Assembly: GCA_007119345.1 (NCBI GenBank)
Contig: SKPV01000219.1
Coordinates: forward strand, 1-38,759
DNA length: 38,759 nucleotides
From: Halovivax sp.
GTDB taxonomy: Archaea; Halobacteriota; Halobacteria; Halobacteriales; Natrialbaceae
Direction of reading: 5' to 3'
Made by a program: the position numbers and the translations under genes. This document shows, piece after piece, positions 32,770-38,759 of the stretch. The notes under the pieces were generated by a model, which did no database searches, was not told the DNA's origin, and saw only the letters and a program-made list of their open reading frames with translations. Position 1 is the first letter of the stretch, and every line of letters starts with the position of its first letter.

Positions 32770-35433
32770 ATGGCTTCCCCGAACGCTTGCCCCGTCTGGC
32801 GACCCGACGACTGCGACGGCGGCGCGAACTGCCCGCCCCGGTGTCCGCGCTACGTCGCGCCCGACGGCACCGCGTACACCGTCTACGATCGCGCCGAGTG
32901 CCCCGTCGAACCGCCGAGCGCGGACGAACCGGCCGGCGTCGACCCAGCCACCGCCGAGACGAGCCTCGTCGCCGTCGGGGCGGACGAGGTGGTCGGCGTC
33001 GCCGCGTTCGACGGTGCGACGGCCGGCGGAAGGGTCGAGCTCGAAGCCGGGGCGGATCCGGCGGTCGGGACGGAGCTCGCCCGGCAGCTCGTCGCCCGCA
33101 GGGCGTCCGAGGCGGACGACGACCCCGACGGCGACGGTTGGTTGACGATTCGCGGGCCCGCCTCGTCGCTCTCGCGACTGGCCGACGAGCTCGGCGACGC
33201 GAGTACGGTCTCCGACGGGACCGACCCGAGCGCCCGCGCCGAACTCGACGTCGACCTCACCGCCGACGCCGCGAGGCGGACCGCCTTCGCGCCCGCCCGG
33301 CGGGCCGACGTGACCGCCCCGCCGGACGTTGCGGCGCTCGTCGACCCGGAGACCGTCGCCGTCGTCGGTGCGACCGACCGCGAGGGCGCGATCGGCCGCG
33401 TGGTGGTCGAGAACCTCCTCGACTCGTTCGACGGCGAGGTGATCCCGGTCACGCCTCGCCACGACGCCGTCTGCGGACTCCCCGTCACCGACTCGGTCGA
33501 CGCGCTCGAGCAGGGAGCGGTCGACCTCGCCGTCGTCGTCCTCCCGAGCGACGCCGCCGTCGAAGCGGTCCGGGACGCCGCCGCCGCAGGCGTCGACGCG
33601 GTCGCGGTGCTCTCGGCGGGGTTCGGCGAGAGCGACGACGAAGCGGGCGCGGGTCGGGAGCGCGAGCTCGGCCGGATCGCGGCCGAGAACGACCTCGCGC
33701 TCGTCGGGCCGAACGCCCTCGGGGTGATCAGCACGCGCTCGGGCCTCAACGCCAGCTTCGCCCCGACGGTTCCGACCGCGGGCGGCGTCTCCGTCCTCAG
33801 TCACTCGGGGGCGATGATCACCGCGATCCTCGACTGGGCCGCGGCCGAGGGGGTGGGCGTTCGGGACGTCGTCTCGGTGGGCAACGGCGCCGGGATCGGC
33901 GAGGAGGTCCTGCTCCGCCACTGGGGGCGCGATCCCGAGACGTCGGTCGTGCTAGCGTACCTGGAGGACGTCGCCGACGGCCGGACGTTCGTCGAGGCCG
34001 CCCGCGAGGTGACGCCGTCGACGCCCGTCGTGGCGCTCAAGTCGGGGCGCAGCGAGGCGGGCGCCGCGGCGGCCGCCTCCCACACCGGCGCGCTCGTCGG
34101 TGACGACGCGGGGTTCGACGCCGCGTTCGACGCGGCCGGCGTGATTCGGGTCGGCTCCCAGCGGGAGCTCTACGACCTCGTCTCGCTGTTCGAAACCCGG
34201 CCGCTGCCGGCCGGCGACCGGGTCGCGGTCGTGACGAACGCCGGCGGGCCGGGGGTGCTCGCGACCGACGCGGTCGCCGCCGCGGACCTCGCGGTCGCCG
34301 AGTACTCGGCGGAGACGACGGAACGGCTCGCGGACGCGCTGCCGGACGCGGCGAGCGCCGCGAACCCCGTCGACGTGCTGGGGGACGCGGACGTCGACCG
34401 ATTCGTCGACGCGCTGGAGATCGTCCTCGCCGACCCCGGCGTCGACGTCGCGATCGTCGTCACGACGCCGCACCCGCTCGTCTCGCGGGCCGACCTCGCG
34501 CGAGCCGTCGGCGACGCCGGGCGCCGATACGGAAAGCCGGTCCTGACGTGCTTCTCCGGGGGCCCGCTGGACGAGTCGGTCCGGAACGCGCTCGCCGAGG
34601 CCGGCGTGCCGAACTACCCGGACGCCGACCGGGCCGCGACCGCGCTCGCCGCCGCCGCGTCGTACGTACGCGACCGAGGGGCCCGGCATCGGGAGCCGAC
34701 GTCGATCGACGTCGGTCGGGAGCGCGTCGACGGCCGGCTCCGAGCGGCCGGCGAGGACGGGCGAACGACCCTCGGCGTCGAGTCGATGGACCTACTCGAC
34801 GACTACGGGGTGACCACCCCGGAATCGACCCTCGCCCGGTCGCGGGCCGAAGCGATCGACGCCGCGCGGGCATTCGACGGTCCCGTCGCGATGAAGGTCG
34901 CGGCTCCGGAGGCAGCCCATAAGACCGAGGTCGGCGCGGTCGCGATCGACGTCCCGGTCGACGAGGTTGGCCCGACCTACGACGAACTCCTCGACGGCGT
35001 CCGGGACGCGGTCCCCGACGCGACCGTCCGCGGCATCCTCGTCCAGGCGATGGCACCCGACGGCGTCGAGTGCCTGGTCGGAGTCACGCGTCACCCGCGG
35101 TTCGGGCCGCTCGTGACGTTCGGCCTCGGCGGCGTCCTCGTCGAACACCTCGAGGACGTCGCCCACGGACTCCCACCGCTCTCGAAGGCGGACGCGCGCG
35201 AGCTGATCCGCGACATCGAGGCCGCCGGGATACTCGACGGGGCGCGCGGCCGCCCGCCGGCCGACCTCGACGCCCTCGCCGACGCGCTGGTTCGGCTCTC
35301 GCGGCTGGCCGTCGACCAACCGGCGATCCGTGAGTTCGAGGTGAACCCGCTCGTCGCGGCGCCCGACGGCGCGTTTGCGGTCGACTTCCACGCGGAGCTC
35401 GTCGGTGAGGATGGGAGTGGCCGACCGGGGTGA
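32770..35433 (+). CDS. ADP-forming acyl/acetyl-CoA synthetase, fused alpha-beta, with N-terminal extension
   Basis: An 887-residue NDP-forming acyl-CoA synthetase (acyl-CoA + ADP + Pi to acid + CoA + ATP). The CoA-binding Rossmann domain starts near 185 (VDPETVAVVGATDREGAIGR). Succinyl-CoA-ligase-like domains follow, with SHSGAM near 344-349 and the phosphorylatable H438 in ASHTGALVG. An ATP-grasp domain covers about 664-880 (VAMKVAAPEAAHKTEVGAV, FGLGGVLVE). The first about 180 residues are extra: a Cys cluster (C7, C15, C21, C25, C44), then a segment at about 63-145 resembling a degenerate GNAT acetyltransferase fold. Single-chain haloarchaeal ACDs are usually nearer 700 residues (recollection). 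The acyl substrate is unknown. Confidence 0.9.
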   Translation: MASPNACPVWRPDDCDGGANCPPRCPRYVAPDGTAYTVYDRAECPVEPPSADEPAGVDPATAETSLVAVGADEVVGVAAFDGATAGGRVELEAGADPAVGTELARQLVARRASEADDDPDGDGWLTIRGPASSLSRLADELGDASTVSDGTDPSARAELDVDLTADAARRTAFAPARRADVTAPPDVAALVDPETVAVVGATDREGAIGRVVVENLLDSFDGEVIPVTPRHDAVCGLPVTDSVDALEQGAVDLAVVVLPSDAAVEAVRDAAAAGVDAVAVLSAGFGESDDEAGAGRERELGRIAAENDLALVGPNALGVISTRSGLNASFAPTVPTAGGVSVLSHSGAMITAILDWAAAEGVGVRDVVSVGNGAGIGEEVLLRHWGRDPETSVVLAYLEDVADGRTFVEAAREVTPSTPVVALKSGRSEAGAAAAASHTGALVGDDAGFDAAFDAAGVIRVGSQRELYDLVSLFETRPLPAGDRVAVVTNAGGPGVLATDAVAAADLAVAEYSAETTERLADALPDAASAANPVDVLGDADVDRFVDALEIVLADPGVDVAIVVTTPHPLVSRADLARAVGDAGRRYGKPVLTCFSGGPLDESVRNALAEAGVPNYPDADRAATALAAAASYVRDRGARHREPTSIDVGRERVDGRLRAAGEDGRTTLGVESMDLLDDYGVTTPESTLARSRAEAIDAARAFDGPVAMKVAAPEAAHKTEVGAVAIDVPVDEVGPTYDELLDGVRDAVPDATVRGILVQAMAPDGVECLVGVTRHPRFGPLVTFGLGGVLVEHLEDVAHGLPPLSKADARELIRDIEAAGILDGARGRPPADLDALADALVRLSRLAVDQPAIREFEVNPLVAAPDGAFAVDFHAELVGEDGSGRPG

Positions 35434-35451
35434 CGGGGAACCCGAGGCGCG

Positions 35452-35838
35452 TCAGTAGAGCATGCTCTCGAGTTGGACCCGCCGGCGGTCGAGATCGATC
35501 GCCGGCTCCACGTTCGGGTCGGCCAGCAGCCGGTCGATCGCGAGCAGCGGGTCCGCACCCGCGCGTTCGGCCGCCTCGAGGGCGGTCTCGATCTCGGCGC
35601 GATTGAGCGCCAGCGACTCCAGCAGCCCCAGCGCGAGCGCGAGGGCGACGCCGCCCTCGCCCGCCGGAAACGCGTCGCTCACGGTCGAAAAGTCGGGATC
35701 GGCCTCGCCGCCGTCCGCGGGACGGACGGCGAGACAGCGCGGACAGATCGCCGCCGCCTCGGACGTCCCGGGCGCACACTCCCGGAGGTCGGCCGGGACG
35801 GGGAAGGCGATCGACGAGACGTCGCACGAACAGTCCAT
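35452..35838 (-). CDS. DUF6276-type haloarchaeal protein
   Basis: A 128-residue protein with N-terminal cysteines C3 and C5 plus C32/C35 (CPRC), forming a probable zinc ribbon. A conserved-looking core follows (FSTVSDAFPAGEGGVALALA, LGLLESLALNRAEIE), then a helical C-terminus (DPLLAIDRLLADPNVEPAIDL). I recognise it as DUF6276, function unknown. The first Cys pair is C-x-C rather than C-x2-C. It lies 26 bp downstream of atpD on the same strand and could be co-transcribed with it. Confidence 0.8.
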   Translation of the reverse strand: MDCSCDVSSIAFPVPADLRECAPGTSEAAAICPRCLAVRPADGGEADPDFSTVSDAFPAGEGGVALALALGLLESLALNRAEIETALEAAERAGADPLLAIDRLLADPNVEPAIDLDRRRVQLESMLY

Positions 35839-35864
35839 CGAACGAGAGATCCTCTCCGGGCCGA

Positions 35865-36593
35865 TCAGTCGTCGCCGCCGGGGACGCCGCCCGCGGTCGA
35901 TCGCTCGAGTTCGTCGGCCACCACCGGGTCGTCTTCCCGCTCGGCCGCCGCCTTCTCCTCGTCCTCCTCGGCTTCCTTCTTGTCCTTGATCTTCTTCAAC
36001 CGGAAGATCTCCTCGCGCTCTTGCTCTTCGAGCTTTTGCTCGATGTACTCTTTGTTCTCGTAGAGATCGGGCAGGAGTTTGAACTCGAGGGCGTTGACCC
36101 GGCGCTTGGTCGTCTCGATCTCCGCCAGCATCTTCTTCATCGCCGTCTCGACCTCGGCGGCGAGGATGATGCTCTCGAGTAAGTTCTCGTAGGCTTCGGC
36201 CGCCTCGTCGATCCGGGCGGAGGTGCCGAGGACGCCGTAGCCGCGCTGATCGAGGCTCTTCGTGACCCGCGAGGACTCGATCTGCGGGACGACGACGCCC
36301 ATGATGTTCTTCGACTCCGTGGTGATCTCGGGGTGTTCCTGCAGGGCCGCCGCGGCGCCCCGGACGGCGACGTCGCCCTCCATCGCCCGGGCCATGTTGA
36401 TCTTCTTCTGGGCCGCCTCGTAGTCCTTCGAGAGCTCCCCGCGGACGTCCTGGGCGCGGTCGAGGATGTCCATGAACTCCATGATCAGCCCGTCGCGTTT
36501 CTTCTCCAGGGTGCCGTGGCCCCGCTCGGAGAGGTCGATGCGATCCTCGATCGCCATCAACTCCTTGCGGGTGGGCTTGACGTCCTTGGCCAT
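35865..36593 (-). CDS. atpD: A-type (V/A) ATP synthase subunit D
   Basis: A 242-residue central-stalk subunit linking the catalytic A3B3 head to the membrane rotor. It starts with the family motif VKPTRKELMAIEDRIDLSER. The long helical hairpin ends with VETAMKKMLAEIETTKRRVNALE, and a highly charged Lys/Glu tail extends past about 200. It is separated from atpB by three genes. An AT-rich gtaaacagttaac sequence 30-40 nt upstream (36623-36635) suggests its own promoter. Confidence 0.95.
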   Translation of the reverse strand: MAKDVKPTRKELMAIEDRIDLSERGHGTLEKKRDGLIMEFMDILDRAQDVRGELSKDYEAAQKKINMARAMEGDVAVRGAAAALQEHPEITTESKNIMGVVVPQIESSRVTKSLDQRGYGVLGTSARIDEAAEAYENLLESIILAAEVETAMKKMLAEIETTKRRVNALEFKLLPDLYENKEYIEQKLEEQEREEIFRLKKIKDKKEAEEDEEKAAAEREDDPVVADELERSTAGGVPGGDD

Positions 36594-36702
36594 GTTACCG
36601 GTGGCTTGCGCCCCCAGGCGGTTAACTGTTTACAGATCGGTTTCGAGGACGGTGACGGCCCGGAACGGCTCGCGGGGATCGACGGCCGGCGTTCGACGAG
36701 CG

Positions 36703-37497
36703 TCAGCCGATCGGGGCGACGGCGAAATCGACCGCGACCGGGAGGTGGTCCGACCGCGGCCGGTCCGAGCGAGGTTCCAGCGTCCGGTAGCCGCCGACGT
36801 CGACCGCCCGCGACACGAAGACGTAGTCGATGCGATCGCCGACCGAACCGTCGAAGCCGTGGAACGTCCCCGCGGGACCCTCGCGCTCGTCGGCCCCTCG
36901 ACGGGCGTCGGCGAGCTGGCCCGCGATCAGCGTGCGGTAGGGGGGCGACCCCGGCGGACAGTTGTGATCGCCGACGAGGACGACCGCGTCGCAGTCGGCC
37001 GACCGGAGGCGCTCCGACGCCCGTCGGCGGAGCAGCCTGGCGGACTCGAGGCGTGCACGCTCGCCGCGGTGGTCGAGGTGGACGTTGCAAAACCAGTAGC
37101 GCGTCCCGGCGTCGCGCTCCCGGACGTCCGCCCACGTCGCCACCCGCGGCAGGTCGGCGTCCCAGCCGACGCTCGGCTCCGCGGGAGTCTCCGAGAGCCA
37201 GAACGCGCCCTCGTCGACCCGCTCGAATCGATCGGGGTTCCACGCGACGGGAACGAACTCGCCCTCGCGCTCGCCGTCCCGGCGCCCCACGCCGTGCCAC
37301 TCGAGACTCGAGAGCCCGTCTCGCAGATCGTTATACTGGCCCGCCAGCGGCTCCTGTAGCCCCAGCAGGTCGGGGTCGAGCCCTTCGATCGTCTCGACGA
37401 CCCGCGAGCGTCGCTCGGCCCACCGGTGGTCGTCCTGGGACGCGTCATAGCGAACGTTGAACGTACACGCGCGGACCGGATCGGACGCTCTCGACAC
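36703..37497 (-). CDS. Endonuclease/exonuclease/phosphatase family protein
   Basis: A 264-residue metal-dependent phosphodiesterase or phosphatase of the EEP (DNase I-like) fold. Active-site residues visible: N14 (CTFNVRYD), E49 (LLGLQEP), H140/D142 (NVHLDH), D177/N179 (VGDHNCPPGS), D221/D224 (VGDRIDYVF) and D250/H251 (SDHLPV). GDHN replaces the more usual GDFN. No signal peptide or membrane segment is seen, so it should be cytoplasmic. The start is GTG 37497. The substrate (nucleic acid, lipid or phosphoester) is unknown. It lies inside the atpB-atpD interval. Confidence 0.88.
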   Translation of the reverse strand: MSRASDPVRACTFNVRYDASQDDHRWAERRSRVVETIEGLDPDLLGLQEPLAGQYNDLRDGLSSLEWHGVGRRDGEREGEFVPVAWNPDRFERVDEGAFWLSETPAEPSVGWDADLPRVATWADVRERDAGTRYWFCNVHLDHRGERARLESARLLRRRASERLRSADCDAVVLVGDHNCPPGSPPYRTLIAGQLADARRGADEREGPAGTFHGFDGSVGDRIDYVFVSRAVDVGGYRTLEPRSDRPRSDHLPVAVDFAVAPIG

Positions 37498-37535
37498 GAT
37501 TCGGACGTCGACGGCCGAGCGCTTGACGGTTTGGA

Positions 37536-37739
37536 TCAGCCCAGAAAGAGATCGACCATGTCGCTCGTGTCGCCGCCCTTGTAGAGCTCGGCGAAGCCGC
37601 AGTTGGTGCACGAGATTACCCGAAACCGCCGGTTCTGGATGTCGAGGAACTTCGAGAGCCCCGTGCCGGTCGTCGCGATGTCGTCGACCTCCGTCTCGGT
37701 GTGGCCGCACTTCGGACAGCCGCGATCGTCCTCGTCCAT
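37536..37739 (-). CDS. Zinc-ribbon protein (YpzJ/COG3478-like)
   Basis: A 67-residue protein consisting of one zinc ribbon: CPKC near the N-terminus and CTNC about 36 residues later. Between them lies the family signature TTGTGLSKFLDIQNRRFRV, and FAELYKGG follows. COG3478 proteins are annotated as probable nucleic-acid-binding Zn ribbons. The ATG at 37739 is chosen over an upstream in-frame ATG because the AT-rich box (37768-37777) lies about 30 nt before it. Confidence 0.85.
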   Translation of the reverse strand: MDEDDRGCPKCGHTETEVDDIATTGTGLSKFLDIQNRRFRVISCTNCGFAELYKGGDTSDMVDLFLG

Positions 37740-37765
37740 ACCGCCCGTACCGAGCGAACGTGACA

Positions 37766-37778
37766 AGTATTTTTTGTT
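37766..37778. promoter_or_regulatory. Shared AT-rich box for divergent genes
   Basis: The agtattttttgtt tract lies about 30 nt from the start codons of both the zinc-ribbon gene (37739, minus) and the membrane-protein gene (37799, plus). It can be read as a TATA-type element in either direction, with only 59 bp between the two starts. Confidence 0.55.
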
Positions 37779-37798
37779 GGCGGGGCTGAAAAGCGAGT

Positions 37799-38161
37799 AT
37801 GGCAGCTTCGGCGATCGTGCTCGTCCTCGCGGTCGGCGTCGCGATCACCGTCGGGCTCTACCTCCTGCTCGACAGAGAGACGTCGAACCCGCGAGTCGTC
37901 GACCGCGAGACGGCCACCCGTGAGGCGAAGGCGCGGGGCGGTTTGGGCGTGAACGCCACGGCAGAGGGGAATCGGAACCCCGATGCCGCCGCGGCCGCTC
38001 GAAATCAGCGCCGCGACGACGCCACGGTGACCCGGAACCGGGACCGCGACGACGGCGATGACGACCGCTTCGGGTGGATCGACGACGAACGGCGCGGCCA
38101 CGAACGGTCGTTCCGACTCGACGATCCATCCGACGAACGGCGCGACCGCGACCGGCGGTAG
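37799..38161 (+). CDS. Small membrane-anchored protein with charged Arg/Asp tail
   Basis: A 120-residue protein with one N-terminal membrane helix (AASAIVLVLAVGVAITVGLYLLL, residues 2-24) followed by about 95 hydrophilic residues. The tail is first Ala/Asn-rich, then dominated by Arg-Asp repeats (RNRDRDDGDDDRF, ERRDRDRR), and looks disordered. I do not recognise a family. It is the only plus-strand gene between atpB and atpD. Its last codons lie in a repeat that continues past the stop. Confidence 0.7.
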   Translation: MAASAIVLVLAVGVAITVGLYLLLDRETSNPRVVDRETATREAKARGGLGVNATAEGNRNPDAAAAARNQRRDDATVTRNRDRDDGDDDRFGWIDDERRGHERSFRLDDPSDERRDRDRR

Positions 38162-38191
38162 CCGACTCGACGATCCATCCGACGAACGGCG
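38113..38191. repeat. 30-bp direct repeat spanning the 3' end of the membrane-protein gene
   Basis: A 30-bp unit starting ccgactcgac occurs identically at 38113-38142 and 38162-38191 (49-bp period). The first copy encodes part of the protein tail (RLDDPSDERR). The second starts right after the TAG/next base at the gene end, so the gene end has been duplicated beyond its stop. Confidence 0.95.
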
Positions 38192-38300
38192 GCGAATGCT
38201 TGCGATCCGGCGATCGACGACGGCGTCCGTCCGCGAGAATCGCGGCCGTTCGGCTCCCCGGCGAGAATCGTCGCGTCGAAAAGAGAGTGCGGCGTCGCGA

Positions 38301-38759
38301 TCAGTCGGCCGTCGCTTCGACCTGCTCGGCCTCGTCCTCGCGGTAGTGTTCCGCGATGAACTCCTCGTCGATGCGGTTGAGCTCCTCCTTCGGAAGGGTG
38401 CTCAGCAGGTCCCAGCCGATCTCCAGGGTGTCCTCGATCGAGCGGTTGGTGTCGTAGCCCTGCTGGACGAACTCGTTCTCGAAGCGGTCGGCGAAGTCGA
38501 GGAACTTGTTGTCGCGATCGGTCAGGGCCTCGCGACCGACGATGTTCACCAGGTCGCGAAGGTCTTCACCCTCCGCGTACGCGGCGTACAGCTGGTCGGA
38601 GACGTCGGCGTGGTCCCCGCGGGTGAGCCCCTCGCCGATGCCGTCGTCCATCAGTCTGGACAGCGACGGGAGGACGTTGATCGGCGGCTCGATCCCCTGA
38701 CTGTTCAGGGATCGGTCGACGATGATCTGGCCCTCGGTGATGTAGCCGGTGAGGTCCGG
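38301..38759 (-). CDS. atpB: A-type ATP synthase subunit B, C-terminal part (cut by window edge)
   Basis: The last 152 residues of the non-catalytic nucleotide-binding B subunit; the rest lies beyond the right edge. Recognisable segments are DLTGYITEGQIIVDRSLN, GIEPPINVLPSLSRLMDDGI and DQLYAAYAEGEDLRDLVNIV, followed by the helical C-terminal domain (DTLEIGWDLLSTLPKEELNR) and an acidic tail. The reading frame is open to the edge. Confidence 0.95.
   Translation of the reverse strand, partial: PDLTGYITEGQIIVDRSLNSQGIEPPINVLPSLSRLMDDGIGEGLTRGDHADVSDQLYAAYAEGEDLRDLVNIVGREALTDRDNKFLDFADRFENEFVQQGYDTNRSIEDTLEIGWDLLSTLPKEELNRIDEEFIAEHYREDEAEQVEATAD

Overview
The window is a stretch of haloarchaeal (class Halobacteria) chromosome. 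The evidence is high GC with strongly GC-biased third codon positions, very acidic proteins, mostly leaderless genes (an AT-rich box about 25-30 nt before the start codon), and archaeal-type genes: aRF1, RPA with its associated protein, Tfx, Tsr3, A-type ATP synthase subunits and bacterio-opsin-activator-like regulators. It looks like core chromosome. I saw no insertion sequence, integrase, prophage or CRISPR array. I cannot name the genus.

Layout. 1-2.3 kb: a small winged-helix regulator divergent from a site-2 protease with CBS domains, then tRNA-His. 2.4-9.4 kb: a Cys-rich protein of unknown role, a ribbon-helix-helix protein, a large PAS/GAF/HTH regulator, a 50-residue ORF, release factor aRF1, a MinD-type ATPase and a small HTH protein. 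9.4-16 kb: arginyl-tRNA synthetase, a threonine-synthase-like enzyme coupled to an aspartoacylase-like protein, and two membrane proteins. 16-21 kb: serine acetyltransferase, a broken PAS gene, citrate synthase, VanZ-like and MATE membrane proteins. 21-25.4 kb: a gamma-glutamylcyclotransferase-like protein, threonine ammonia-lyase with ACT domain, a Rieske protein with a large extra domain, and a broken glutaredoxin-like gene. 25.5-32.4 kb: an orphan lipoprotein solute-binding protein, Tsr3, the RPA pair, a DUF7091-type protein, a ferritin-like DUF892 protein, an SDR protein and a Tfx regulator. 32.8-38.8 kb: a fused ADP-forming acyl-CoA synthetase, a DUF6276-type protein, A-ATPase subunit D, three unrelated genes, and the C-terminal part of A-ATPase subunit B at the window edge.

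The most unusual points: (i) the solute-binding protein at 25511-27271 has the two halves of the SBP_bac_5 fold in swapped order, which reads as a circular permutation; (ii) a 13-codon leaderless ORF precedes the RPA gene and its stop overlaps the RPA start as ATGA; (iii) about ten intergenic or 3'-end tandem repeats occur, each with its own 18-50 bp unit and often directly after stop codons; (iv) several architectures stand out: Rieske plus a His-rich helical domain, a Cys-cluster and GNAT-like extension on an acyl-CoA synthetase, and an SDR without YxxxK; (v) two small genes are broken by frameshifts; (vi) the atpB-atpD neighbourhood is interrupted by three genes, one on the opposite strand.
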